From the NCBI RefSeq assembly GCF_015767245.1, contig NZ_JADOTV010000009.1:1-64000 (forward strand): a stretch of DNA of 64,000 nt, written 5' to 3'. A model generated the notes under the pieces. The model searched no databases, was not told the DNA's origin, and saw nothing but the letters and a program-made list of their open reading frames with translations. Each line of letters starts with the position of its first letter. The first letter of the stretch is position 1. Of the stretch, positions 27,174-34,833 are shown piece after piece. The DNA comes from Aureivirga sp. CE67. GTDB taxonomy: Bacteria; Bacteroidota; Bacteroidia; Flavobacteriales; Flavobacteriaceae. The position numbers were made by a program, and so were the translations under genes.

Positions 27174-27370
27174 AAAACAAAAAAAAGGAACGTTTAAATG
27201 CGTTCCTTTTTTTACCCCTCAAATAATAACTTTACTATTGTTATCTTGTTTTACATTACAATGATAAGTAGTTTTTTTATTCTGAAAAAATATTTAAACC
27301 AATATACCTGAATAAGTAATAGAAAATAACTACAATAACGGATTGAAGTAACTATTTACCGTGATTTATT
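27174..27370 (+). repeat. ~197-bp direct repeat, copy 2
   Basis: Second copy of 26856-27052, including a second terminator hairpin in which the stem reads AAGGAACG/CGTTCCTT. Confidence 0.85.
27179..27213 (+). terminator. second copy of the giant-gene terminator
   Basis: Same hairpin as at 26861-26895 with one changed base near the loop (TTTAAATG instead of TTTAAATA). No gene lies directly before it, so it probably exists because the flank was duplicated. Confidence 0.75.
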
Positions 27371-27450
27371 TTAATAATTAAGAGAGAAATTAGAAAATGA
27401 TAAATATTATCACGTTTGATTTTGTATAAAGATATGCAGATTCTGAAGTT

Positions 27451-27479
27451 CCCCTCTTGAGAGGGGCTAGGGGTGTGTT
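27451..27479 (+). repeat. CTCTTGAG-family interspersed repeat
   Basis: CCCCTCTTGAGAGGGGCTAG followed by GGGGTGTGTT. The first 16 bases form a hairpin with a 7-bp stem and TG loop. The upstream 40 bp (CACGTTTGATTTTGTATAAA and following) are also shared with the copy at 43081. Confidence 0.8.
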
Positions 27480-27527
27480 AAAAAAATCATCTATTTTTGC
27501 TTTTTTAAAAATTAGAAAAAGAAAATC

Positions 27528-28085
27528 ATGTTAAGTACAATTACATTTATCCTTGTTTTATTATTTATAATTTTTAGTGCCTTAATTTTTGTCAAAATCC
27601 TACGTAAAAGAAGAAAACTATCTTTGTTGCCGATATTTATTTTAGTGCTAATAGCTATTTTTATTTCTACAATTTTCAGTTCTGAAGCTTCCATTGAAAT
27701 TGAACAAAAAATTAAAAATAAATCAGAAACGGAAGAAGAACTAGTAAAAGTAGGAGACATACACACCTTGGTTGGGAATTTGATATTTCATGATTATAAA
27801 GGAAAAATTAATTTTTCTGAATTAGATGAAAATGCAAACCGAAGAGATTCTATTTCAATACAAAAAGATTATATCCATGTTGCTAAAAGAATTACAAAAA
27901 ATTCTTATACCGATTATATTGTTTACATGAACGATGAAGACTTGTTGAGATTTTCAAAATTTACTTTTGAAGATTTAAAAGAAAAAGAACAAGTAGTGGA
28001 ACTGGTTTTAAAAGTTGAAAAATTATCTGAAAATGAATGGTTTTGTAAAAAAGTTTTAGATTTTGAATTAAAAGAAGAGAAATAA
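27528..28085 (+). CDS. membrane protein of unknown function (185 aa)
   Basis: The product has two N-terminal membrane helices (about residues 2-22 and 33-52) joined by a basic loop (KILRKRRK), then a ~130-residue domain outside the membrane with strands such as VKVGDIHTLVGNLIFHDY and IVYMNDEDLLRFSKF. The last 40 residues (KEKEQVVELVLKVEKLSENE WFCKKV region) resemble a small OB-like or beta-barrel domain. It is followed 37 nt later by the three paralogous lipoproteins and may belong to their operon. No family recognised. Confidence 0.55.
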   Translation: MLSTITFILVLLFIIFSALIFVKILRKRRKLSLLPIFILVLIAIFISTIFSSEASIEIEQKIKNKSETEEELVKVGDIHTLVGNLIFHDYKGKINFSELDENANRRDSISIQKDYIHVAKRITKNSYTDYIVYMNDEDLLRFSKFTFEDLKEKEQVVELVLKVEKLSENEWFCKKVLDFELKEEK

Positions 28086-28122
28086 CTATATTTCGAAATA
28101 ATTGGAAAATGAAATAAAATCT

Positions 28123-28863
28123 ATGAAAAAATATCTACTACTATTCCTAATTATTTTTACTTCTTGTAAAAATGAGCACAAAGAAATTCTGGAAGATTAT
28201 GTTCAAGAAGATTTAAAATATATTCAAAGTAAAATTGATTATAAAATTCTTCACTTAAAAGAGAAGGAAAAAGAGCAGCCACGCGCATATTTTGAATCAC
28301 ATTTAAGATCTAATCTTTTTACGGAGCTAATTTCTCAGTATGAACCAAAAATTTTAAAATCTGAAAATAAAGATTCTATAAACGTATTTCTTTCGGAATT
28401 AGAAAGTAAAATAGATTCAAGTTTTAAAGAAAGTTACTATCCTCAAAAAATTAAAGAAATAAGTGAAAAATATGATTTGCTAAGAAAATTGAAAACTATT
28501 AATAGTAAGTATATTGAAAGTCGATTTGGAATAAAATGCTTTATTATTCATCAGAAATCATCCATTTCGTCTATGAGATTGACGGATTCTACTGTACTAT
28601 TAAATATTACAAGTGGAAGGAAAGATTTAGAACGTCAACGAGAAAATGTATATGAATTTTACATATATGAAATATCTGATGTAAATAAGAAAAGAATAGA
28701 AGAATTAGATCAAGAAAAAAATATTTTGGATTCTTATATTATTGAAACAAAATCCGATATTTTAAATATAGATGCATTTTTAAAAATGAATGAAAATCCT
28801 GATTTTTCAACAGAAATCATTGATACCACAATTGTCGTTGGAACAAAAACATTTTTTAAATAA
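28123..28863 (+). CDS. lipoprotein, tandem paralogue 1 of 3
   Basis: The chosen start at 28123 gives MKKYLLLFLIIFTSCKN, the same lipoprotein signal as the two following genes (Cys at residue 15); an in-frame ATG at 28102 would add seven residues before the signal and is less likely. The mature protein of about 230 residues shares with its paralogues the segments EDYVQEDLKY, EKYDLLRKLKTIN, SMRLTDSTVLLNI and the ending IDTTIVVGTKTFFK. It is mostly helical in the first half and beta in the second. Function unknown. The set is followed by an ADP-ribosylglycohydrolase gene. Confidence 0.65.
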   Translation: MKKYLLLFLIIFTSCKNEHKEILEDYVQEDLKYIQSKIDYKILHLKEKEKEQPRAYFESHLRSNLFTELISQYEPKILKSENKDSINVFLSELESKIDSSFKESYYPQKIKEISEKYDLLRKLKTINSKYIESRFGIKCFIIHQKSSISSMRLTDSTVLLNITSGRKDLERQRENVYEFYIYEISDVNKKRIEELDQEKNILDSYIIETKSDILNIDAFLKMNENPDFSTEIIDTTIVVGTKTFFK

Positions 28864-28868
28864 AAACT

Positions 28869-29624
28869 ATGAAAAACTTTCTACTACTATTTCTAATAAT
28901 TTTTACTTCGTGTAATAATGAATACAAACCTGCTTTAGATAATTATGTTCGAGAAGATCTAAATAACAAGCAATCAAATATTGATTTATATCTTGAAGCT
29001 TTAGAAGTGAAATCTAAGGAACAACCAGCTATTTACCTAGAAGATTATAAATTGGCTAATGTAATAAACAGTTTACTTTTTGAATATGAACAAAAAATAC
29101 TTAATGCAAAAGATTTAGATGCTGTAAATATTTATTTGAATTCATTAAATGATAAACTTGCTTCCGAATTTAAAGAAAATCCTAAAGTAAAAAGTGAAAA
29201 ATTACCTCTGAAAATAGAAAATACTCGCCAGAAATATGATTTGCTAAGACAAATGAAAATGATGAATTTTAAAATCGCTGGTTTAGAATTAAGTAATGAT
29301 TTAAAGGAATTATCAAATACTTCTTATGTATTGCCAATTCGTTTAAATGATAGTCTTGTGATGTTGAATTTTTATAGCGAACTAGCTAAAAAAGATAGTG
29401 ATTATGGTACTGAAAGTTTTGAAATGAAAAAACTTACAGATTTAAAAGATCAAAAAATAAAAATACTAAAAAGAGATTCTGATATTTATGAAACGTATTT
29501 TATAAAATCAAAATTAGATACATTTTATATCAATGCAGTTTTGAAATCTAATAGAAAAATCGAACGTGTTGTTTCTAAAATAGATACGACGATTGTTGTT
29601 GGAGAAAAAGTATTTTTAAAATAA
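28869..29624 (+). CDS. lipoprotein, tandem paralogue 2 of 3
   Basis: The 251-residue product starts MKNFLLLFLIIFTSCNN (lipidated Cys 15) and starts only 5 nt after paralogue 1. It keeps the family blocks DNYVREDLNN, RQKYDLLRQMKMMN, LPIRLNDSLVMLNFYSE and the C-terminal IDTTIVVGEKVFLK. The DNA around the start codon is nearly identical to those of its neighbours, which suggests recent duplication. All three should be anchored in the outer or inner membrane facing the periplasm. Function unknown. Confidence 0.65.
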   Translation: MKNFLLLFLIIFTSCNNEYKPALDNYVREDLNNKQSNIDLYLEALEVKSKEQPAIYLEDYKLANVINSLLFEYEQKILNAKDLDAVNIYLNSLNDKLASEFKENPKVKSEKLPLKIENTRQKYDLLRQMKMMNFKIAGLELSNDLKELSNTSYVLPIRLNDSLVMLNFYSELAKKDSDYGTESFEMKKLTDLKDQKIKILKRDSDIYETYFIKSKLDTFYINAVLKSNRKIERVVSKIDTTIVVGEKVFLK

Positions 29625-29629
29625 AACTT

Positions 29630-30463
29630 ATGAAAAAGTATTTACTATTATTTCTTGTAATTTTTACTTCCTGTAAAAAAGATTATAAATCTACATTAGA
29701 AACTTATGTTCGTGAAGATTTAAAGTATAAACAAGAAAAAATCGAATACCAACTAGAAAGAATTAAGCTTTATGCAAATGAAGAATATCATCAGTATTTT
29801 ACAAAGGAAGTTTATGAAGAAGCTTTAGCCTTAAATAAATTGTTTTTAGATTTTGAACAGAAAATATTGGATTCGAAAAATTTAGAAACTACGAATTCAC
29901 ATTTAGAGTCTTTGAAAAAAGAACTTATAGAAAATTATAAAGAAAATAAATATTTAAAATTAGAAGAGTTTCCAAAAGAAATTAAGAATCATAAAGAGAA
30001 ATTTGATTTACTACGAAAATTAAAATTGTTAAGTTATCAAACGGTTTATTTACATATTGGAAATCCTCTTAAGACTTCTACAGGTTCTGGAATTTTATTA
30101 GATGATTTGGCAATTCGTTTGAATGATAGTATAGTAATCGTTAATTTTTATAGCGATCATATCAAAAGAGGACATGGAGAGGATTTTGATGAAAATAGTT
30201 TAAAACTTTATCCAAATAATGAAAATGTTGAGATTTTGTATAAAGATAAAAATCCAATTTATTCTTATTTTATTAAATCAAAATCTGATACAATTGATGT
30301 GAAAATGGTTTTAAAATCAAATGATCACTCTGAATATATTTTTAAAAATGAGAATGAAAAAATAATAGTCAGAGATCCGAAAAAATTAAATGAAAATCTG
30401 AATTATAATCTTGAAACAATAAGAAATCAAGGTTTGAAAGATTTTCTGGGGAAGAAATATTAA
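29630..30463 (+). CDS. lipoprotein, tandem paralogue 3 of 3
   Basis: The 277-residue product starts MKKYLLLFLVIFTSCKK (Cys 15), 5 nt after paralogue 2. It shares ETYVREDLKY, EKFDLLRKLKLLS and LAIRLNDSIVIVNFYSD with the others. Its C-terminus is longer and different: instead of ending in IDTTIVVG it continues for about 25 residues to LKDFLGKKY, so the third copy has diverged at the 3' end. It is 16 nt upstream of the ADP-ribosylglycohydrolase gene and probably co-transcribed with it. Confidence 0.65.
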   Translation: MKKYLLLFLVIFTSCKKDYKSTLETYVREDLKYKQEKIEYQLERIKLYANEEYHQYFTKEVYEEALALNKLFLDFEQKILDSKNLETTNSHLESLKKELIENYKENKYLKLEEFPKEIKNHKEKFDLLRKLKLLSYQTVYLHIGNPLKTSTGSGILLDDLAIRLNDSIVIVNFYSDHIKRGHGEDFDENSLKLYPNNENVEILYKDKNPIYSYFIKSKSDTIDVKMVLKSNDHSEYIFKNENEKIIVRDPKKLNENLNYNLETIRNQGLKDFLGKKY

Positions 30464-30479
30464 TGAAATAACAAAAAAT

Positions 30480-31334
30480 ATGCTATTAAAAGGAGCAATA
30501 GGAGATGCTTATGGAGCAGGTTTTGAATTTGCAGAAAGTTCAAAAATCCTAGAAAAAAATAAGGTAACAACATACGAAACACATCCACTTTTTCCAGAAA
30601 TCTGCGGAAAATATACAGATGATACACAAATGTCAATCGCTTTAGCAGAATTGATTCTTTCTAACAAAGAATGGAATTCTCTAAATATTGCAGAAGCTTT
30701 TGTAAATACTTTCAAGAGAGATCCGAGAAGAGGATATGCAAAGCGATTTTATTCTTTTTTGTCTGAAATTAATTCTGGTCAAGAGTTTTTGGATAAAATC
30801 ATTAATAAAAGTAATCGAAATGGAGCTGCAATGCGAGCTTATGTTCTTGGAGTTTTTCCATCTGAAAATGAAATTATTGAAAAATGTACAATTCAAGCTG
30901 AAGTAACTCATCAAACCGAAGAAGCGATTTTGGCTGCAAATGCTGTAGCGCTTATAAGTCACTATTTTCTTTATCAAAAAGGAAATCGAAAAGATTTGCT
31001 GGAATATTTAAATGATATTCAAAAATACAATTGGAAAGGAATGTGGAATCAGGAAGTCGGAATGAATGGAATTGAAACTTTTGAAGCGACTTTAGCTATT
31101 GTGTTAAATGATTCTTCTCTGAAAAATAAACTTCAAAAAAGTGTCACTTTTGGTGGAGATGTAGATACGGTTGCTTCGCTTTCTCTAGCACTTTCTAGTC
31201 TAGACAATTCTATCGAAAATGATTTACCACATTTTTTATATGATAATTTAGAAAATGGAGATTTTGGAAGAGATTATATAAACGAATTGGATTTAAAATT
31301 GAATGATTTTTTTGAACAAAATAGAATTAAATAA
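30480..31334 (+). CDS. ADP-ribosylglycohydrolase family protein
   Basis: The 284-residue protein carries the metal-binding motifs of the ARH/DraG family: GDAYGAGFE at residues 8-16, YTDDTQMS at residues 45-52, and FGGDVDTVASL around residues 223-233, which supply the Asp and Thr ligands for two magnesium ions. Members cleave ADP-ribose from proteins, nucleic acids or small molecules; some reverse regulatory or toxic ADP-ribosylation. A middle segment (EVTHQTEEAILAANAVALI) is also typical. It follows the three lipoproteins by 16 nt, but no ADP-ribosyltransferase is visible nearby, so its substrate is unknown. Confidence 0.87.
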   Translation: MLLKGAIGDAYGAGFEFAESSKILEKNKVTTYETHPLFPEICGKYTDDTQMSIALAELILSNKEWNSLNIAEAFVNTFKRDPRRGYAKRFYSFLSEINSGQEFLDKIINKSNRNGAAMRAYVLGVFPSENEIIEKCTIQAEVTHQTEEAILAANAVALISHYFLYQKGNRKDLLEYLNDIQKYNWKGMWNQEVGMNGIETFEATLAIVLNDSSLKNKLQKSVTFGGDVDTVASLSLALSSLDNSIENDLPHFLYDNLENGDFGRDYINELDLKLNDFFEQNRIK

Positions 31335-31384
31335 TAGATATTATAACAATTCGTATAGTATAAAAATATACAGATTATCAAATT

Positions 31385-31412
31385 CCCCTCTCGAGAGGGG
31401 CTAGGGGTGTGT
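31385..31412 (+). repeat. CTCTTGAG-family interspersed repeat
   Basis: CCCCTCTCGAGAGGGGCTAG then GGGTGTGT, preceded by the family's TATAAAAATATACAGATTAT leader. The loop is CG here instead of TG. Confidence 0.8.
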
Positions 31413-31510
31413 TTTTAAATTCACTCATAAGGTTTTATCATAATAAAGTGATCTAAACCAATAAAATATTTTAGTTTTTATCAATTTTAAAGAATAAGGA
31501 AAAACTACAA

Positions 31511-31545
31511 AAAAAGCTTCTAACCAAAAATTAGAAGCTTTTTTA
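31511..31545 (-). terminator. terminator of the LRR-like gene
   Basis: AAAAAAGCTTCTAA pairs perfectly with TTAGAAGCTTTTTT around a 7-nt loop; read on the minus strand it ends in six T residues, 20 nt past the stop codon at 31566. It can also act on the plus strand. Confidence 0.85.
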
Positions 31546-31565
31546 CAAATACACTAAAATAATTA

Positions 31566-32960
31566 TTACTCTATGAAAATTTTCGTTTGATAAATAATGT
31601 TTTCATTATAAGCTTTGATTAAATAAATTCCTTTATCCAGATTAGAAAAATCATAGTACGAATTTTTAGAAACCGATTTTGTTTGAATCAATCTTCCGGA
31701 AAGATCTAAAAGTTCTAGCTTATCAAAAGAAATAGAACCATCAATTTTAAATTTTCCATTATTTGGATTAGGATAAATAGAGATTGATTGTAAATCATTT
31801 TCAAAAATTCCGATATTACAATTATCTAATATTTCTTGTTTAGTATCACATCCTGGAGCGTTATTATTAATAGTAACAGAACCAATATCATCTTTTAAAA
31901 CTTCACAAAAAGCATCACACATAGCTAATAAAGGATTATTATTAACTTCCATAAAAGCACCGATTTCAGATAGATTATTAAATCCAGTGACATCTTCTAA
32001 ACCATCGTTATAATAAATAATCAGATAACCATTAATAGATGGAATAGCATCAAAACCAGAAATATCTACCATTAAAGGATTTACAGCAATTTGAATTCCT
32101 CCTTGTACAAAGTTTAGTGTTTCAAAACCAGCAATATCAACTAAATTATTGTTCTGAAAAATCGCAATATTTTCGCCAACATTTCCAAGATTGTTAAACC
32201 CTAAAAGATCAGTCAAACCTTCGTTATCTGAAATTTCTAAAGATTCTCCAATTTCTTCCAAACTATCAAAACCTGTCAAATTATTCAGTAAAGGATTGTT
32301 TTTGATGTCAATATCTTCTGTGACAGAAATCAGATTTGAAAAACCAATAATACTTTCCAAAGACTCATTGTTGATAATTCTAATTTCTCCATCATAGTTT
32401 ACTAGATTATTGAAATTTGGAATTTCTGTTAGATTACTATTTGATATAAATTGAATAAATCTACCTACGTTTTCTAAACTATTAAAACCGTCAGTTGTTG
32501 TAAGATTACTATTTTGCGTGATGTTGAAATAACCACCAATTTCGGTCAAAATATTGTTTTGAGGAAGTGCTGATAAAGCTTCATTTCCTGTAATATTTAA
32601 ATCTCCGCCAATTTCTGTCAGATTATCAAATTGCTCCATAGTCTGAAGATTTTCATTGTTTTCAATTCTCAAATCTCCACCAACAGAAGTCAGAGCTTCC
32701 AATCCACTCAAATCAGAAGTTAAACCTGAAGTAGCAATTCTTAATGTTCCACCAATTTTAGTGATGTTTGCAAGTGGAGTCAAATCCGTAATTCCGCTTC
32801 CTAATAATTGGATGTTTCCTGAAATTTCGTCACAATCTTGTGGGAAATTATCCAATAAATCCTGATTGGTATAACTATAATTTGCATCTGGACAAACCTG
32901 TGCAAAAGATAGATTCAAGCTAAAAATAATAGTAAAAAATAGAAAAGTAATTTTTTGCAT
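31566..32960 (-). CDS. secreted leucine-rich/receptor-L-like protein with T9SS type A sorting domain
   Basis: The 464-residue product has a signal peptide (FLFFTIIFSLNLSFAQ) and then about twelve repeats of 22-24 residues of the form 'L-x-x-IGGDLxIxNNxxLxxLxGFxxL', such as LTEIGGDLNITGNEAL and LISVTEDIDIKNNPLLNNL. This is a receptor-L-domain or LRR-type solenoid, which usually serves in protein or glycan recognition. Residues from about 392 (ISIYPNPNNGKFKIDG to KIFIE) are a T9SS type A C-terminal sorting domain, so the protein is exported across the outer membrane and anchored or released. It is a single-gene unit with its own terminator. Confidence 0.85.
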   Translation of the reverse strand: MQKITFLFFTIIFSLNLSFAQVCPDANYSYTNQDLLDNFPQDCDEISGNIQLLGSGITDLTPLANITKIGGTLRIATSGLTSDLSGLEALTSVGGDLRIENNENLQTMEQFDNLTEIGGDLNITGNEALSALPQNNILTEIGGYFNITQNSNLTTTDGFNSLENVGRFIQFISNSNLTEIPNFNNLVNYDGEIRIINNESLESIIGFSNLISVTEDIDIKNNPLLNNLTGFDSLEEIGESLEISDNEGLTDLLGFNNLGNVGENIAIFQNNNLVDIAGFETLNFVQGGIQIAVNPLMVDISGFDAIPSINGYLIIYYNDGLEDVTGFNNLSEIGAFMEVNNNPLLAMCDAFCEVLKDDIGSVTINNNAPGCDTKQEILDNCNIGIFENDLQSISIYPNPNNGKFKIDGSISFDKLELLDLSGRLIQTKSVSKNSYYDFSNLDKGIYLIKAYNENIIYQTKIFIE

Positions 32961-33178
32961 AATTAACTCTTTTTAAGTTTGATACATAAAAATAAAGCTT
33001 TGATAAAGGAGAAAATTCAAAAAAATGTTAATTAACTTTTAAAAATTGTAATAAATCAAAACAAATTATCGTTTATTTTAGCTTTTTTAAAATTAGGCGT
33101 GAGAATTATTTTGAGGATACATTTTTAAAACTGCATAAACATTTTCACGATTCATTTTGTATTAAGATTATCAAATTT

Positions 33179-33190
33179 CCCTCTTGAGAG
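33179..33190 (+). repeat. left half of a split CTCTTGAG repeat / target-site duplication
   Basis: CCCTCTTGAGAG here is repeated exactly at 33345-33356, on the other side of the inserted element. The family's usual leader (CATTTTGTATTAAGATTATC) lies just upstream. Confidence 0.75.
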
Positions 33191-33344
33191 CAGGGCTGTC
33201 AGGTTCTCCTAATTTTTTAATTAAAAACCTGGCGCACTTTTGTAAAGTGTGCCCATTGTTTCTAGCATTTGTGTGGTCACGAGTTACAAACTCGCGTCAG
33301 CAATCATCAAAATCGATAAATAAAATTAGAACTTTACAGCCCTG
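33191..33344. mobile_element. 154-bp MITE-like element with terminal inverted repeats
   Basis: The element starts CAGGGCTGT and ends ACAGCCCTG, a perfect 9-bp inverted repeat, and is flanked by 12-bp direct repeats of CCCTCTTGAGAG. Inside it carries the two-hairpin REP-like unit (33229-33301). It encodes nothing. Movement by a transposase supplied elsewhere is inferred from the repeat structure. Confidence 0.7.
33229..33301 (+). repeat. REP-like double-hairpin repeat, copy A
   Basis: CTGGCGCACTTT/AAAGTGTGCC forms the first hairpin and GGTCACGAGTT/AACTCGCG the second, with CCATTGTTTCTAG between. Nearly identical to 51438-51510. Comparable sequences are, from memory, found near RAYT (REP-associated tyrosine transposase) genes in related bacteria. 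Confidence 0.75.
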
Positions 33345-33372
33345 CCCTCTTGAGAGGAGTTAAGGATGTGTT
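33345..33372 (+). repeat. right part of the split CTCTTGAG repeat
   Basis: CCCTCTTGAGAGGAGTTAAG then GATGTGTT. It has more changes than other copies (GAGTTAAGGATGTG for GGGCTAGGGGTGTG). Confidence 0.75.
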
Positions 33373-33470
33373 TTAAAATAATTAAAATTCACTCTTCTGA
33401 TTTTAACCAAATGTTATTAACTCTAATTTGATAAATTTGCAATTCATAAATTTAAACAGGCTCTAGATAT

Positions 33471-33610
33471 TAGGAGCTTCCTCCACAGAATCCTTCGACT
33501 TCGTTGCACTTCGCTCAGGATCTGCAGAGTCGGGCTTTCCGCTATATCTTTTTTGCTAAAGCAATTTTATGAAGAAAAGCAAAAAAGGATGCCGCTGCAA
33601 TCCCTAAGCC
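33471..33610 (-). repeat. interspersed repeat, copy B (GGATTGCAGCGG family)
   Basis: Inverted copy of 3114-3260: TAGGAGCTTC, then CCTTCGACTTCG...CTTCGCTCAGG, GGGCTTTCCGCTATATCTTT, a hairpin zone and GCCGCTGCAATCCCTAAGCC. It ends 19 nt before the methyltransferase start codon, so the promoter of that gene must lie in or before the repeat. Confidence 0.78.
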
Positions 33611-33629
33611 AGAAAATTACCAAACAAAA

Positions 33630-34292
33630 ATGTCAAAAAACGAAACAAAAAGAAATAAAAAACCATGGCCAACCAAAGATGCGATGGCACAGATTTATGA
33701 AAAGAATCTTTGGGGAGGAGAAGTTGAATTTTATTCAGGTTCTGGTTCTCATGATCCGAAAATTGTAGAACCATATTTAAAAGTGATTTCTGAGTTTTTG
33801 AATGCTTCCGAAACTCCTTTGACAGTTTGCGATTTAGGGTGTGGAGATTTTAATGTAGGAAAACATTTGGTGAAGCACACCAAAAAATATATTGCTTCGG
33901 ATATTGTTCCAGATTTGATTGAGCGAAACAAAAAAGTGTTTAAAGCGGCTAATTTAGAATTTCAATGTTTAGATATTGCAAAAGACGAATTGCCAGCTGC
34001 GGATTGTGTGATTATTCGTCAAGTTTTACAACATTTATCCAATACTGAGGTGCAAAGTGTTCTGGATAAACTTTCCAATTATAAATATGTAATTCTAACA
34101 GAGCACATCCCTGAAGGAGAATTTACTCCAAATATCGATATTATTTCTGGACAAGGAATTCGACTGAAAAAGAAAAGCGGATTAGATGTTTTAGCTCCAC
34201 CATTTAATTTTAAAATAAAAGAAACAAAAGTGTTACTTTGCATAAAAGATGACTGGAAAGGAGTTATTTTGACAAAGGTTTTTGAGCTATAG
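33630..34292 (+). CDS. class I SAM-dependent methyltransferase
   Basis: The 220-residue enzyme has the Rossmann methyltransferase motifs: motif I VCDLGCGDFNVGKHL (residues 67-81) binds S-adenosylmethionine, ASDIVPDLIERNK is motif II with an acidic residue at the strand end, FQCLDIAKDELPAADCVIIRQVLQHL covers motifs III-IV. The N-terminal WPTKDAMAQIYEKNLWGGE segment is a family-specific cap. The acceptor substrate cannot be told. The start at 33630 follows directly on repeat copy B. It appears to be transcribed alone. Confidence 0.82.
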   Translation: MSKNETKRNKKPWPTKDAMAQIYEKNLWGGEVEFYSGSGSHDPKIVEPYLKVISEFLNASETPLTVCDLGCGDFNVGKHLVKHTKKYIASDIVPDLIERNKKVFKAANLEFQCLDIAKDELPAADCVIIRQVLQHLSNTEVQSVLDKLSNYKYVILTEHIPEGEFTPNIDIISGQGIRLKKKSGLDVLAPPFNFKIKETKVLLCIKDDWKGVILTKVFEL

Positions 34293-34343
34293 ATGATTGA
34301 TAATTATATAGTTTTAGTATCCTGAGATTTTCAAATAAATTTT

Positions 34344-34351
34344 TATATTTG
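34344..34351 (+). promoter_or_regulatory. -7 element (TATATTTG) of the 93-aa membrane protein gene
   Basis: TATATTTG fits TAnnTTTG and lies 24 nt before the ATG at 34375, the same spacing as at the MarR gene. Confidence 0.55.
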
Positions 34352-34374
34352 ATGAAAATAAAAAATTGTTATAT

Positions 34375-34656
34375 ATGTCAACAACGACTCTTTGTATTAT
34401 TATAGTTTTTCTTTTAGTAATGGGGATTTTATTCATAAATCAGTCAAAATTAAAAATAAGAAAGAAAGATCATTTTGCAGTAGTCAATTTACTACTTTGG
34501 ATGTTTATTACTATTTCTACTATTATTCTATTTTTGAATAATTATTTTTTTATAAAGATAATTTCAGCTAGTTTTTTAGCTCTTTGTCTAATTCTTTTCT
34601 TTTTGATGGAAATTATTATTTTCAAAGAACGAAATAGAAATAACAGAGGTTTTTAA
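34375..34656 (+). CDS. small membrane protein (93 aa)
   Basis: The ATG at 34375 is preferred over an upstream TTG at 34366 because it gives a plain MSTTTLCIIIVFLL start and fits the -7 element at 34344. The product has three membrane segments (about residues 4-21, 35-58 and 60-80) with a basic loop SKLKIRKKDH and a basic tail KERNRNNRGF. A terminator follows. The family is not recognised. Confidence 0.6.
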   Translation: MSTTTLCIIIVFLLVMGILFINQSKLKIRKKDHFAVVNLLLWMFITISTIILFLNNYFFIKIISASFLALCLILFFLMEIIIFKERNRNNRGF

Positions 34657-34717
34657 TTTTTTATAAATATTGAAAATCGGAATTACATTTTAAAAATTAC
34701 AAACAATATATATTCAG

Positions 34718-34744
34718 ACACGGTTTTGGAAATCGTGTTTTTTT
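34718..34744 (+). terminator. intrinsic terminator
   Basis: ACACGGTTT pairs with AAATCGTGT around a TGG loop, followed by seven T residues. It closes the small membrane protein gene. Confidence 0.78.
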
Positions 34745-34804
34745 ATTCTAAGTAGATTTTTTAATAGGAGTCGTCTTAGATAAATGTTTAAAGATTAATA
34801 ATTT

Positions 34805-34833
34805 CCCCTCTTGAGAGGGATTAGGGGTGTGTT
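34805..34833 (+). repeat. CTCTTGAG-family repeat abutting a start codon
   Basis: CCCCTCTTGAGAGGGATTAG then GGGTGTGTT; the next base begins the ATG of the gene at 34834. The AGGGG in the repeat lies where a Shine-Dalgarno site would be. Confidence 0.78.

Larger units (their letters stand above)
26846..27527. other. 682-bp intergenic region made of a duplicated flank
   Basis: The gap holds two ~197-bp direct repeats (each led by a terminator), a unique 120-bp stretch between them, and a CTCTTGAG-family repeat at its end. No coding potential was seen. Confidence 0.7.
32961..33629. other. 669-bp repeat-rich intergenic region
   Basis: The gap holds an interrupted CTCTTGAG repeat, a 154-bp miniature element inserted in it, and the large GGATTGCAGCGG-family repeat (copy B). 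No coding potential was seen; an open frame from 33553 only reads through copy B. Confidence 0.7.

Noticed and set aside
28102-28122. Earlier ATG for lipoprotein paralogue 1
   Set aside because: It would put seven residues before the lipoprotein signal; both tandem paralogues start at the position equivalent to 28123.
33553-33768. Open frame of 71 codons starting in repeat copy B and overlapping the methyltransferase gene
   Set aside because: It reads repeat sequence and then the wrong frame of a clear methyltransferase gene.
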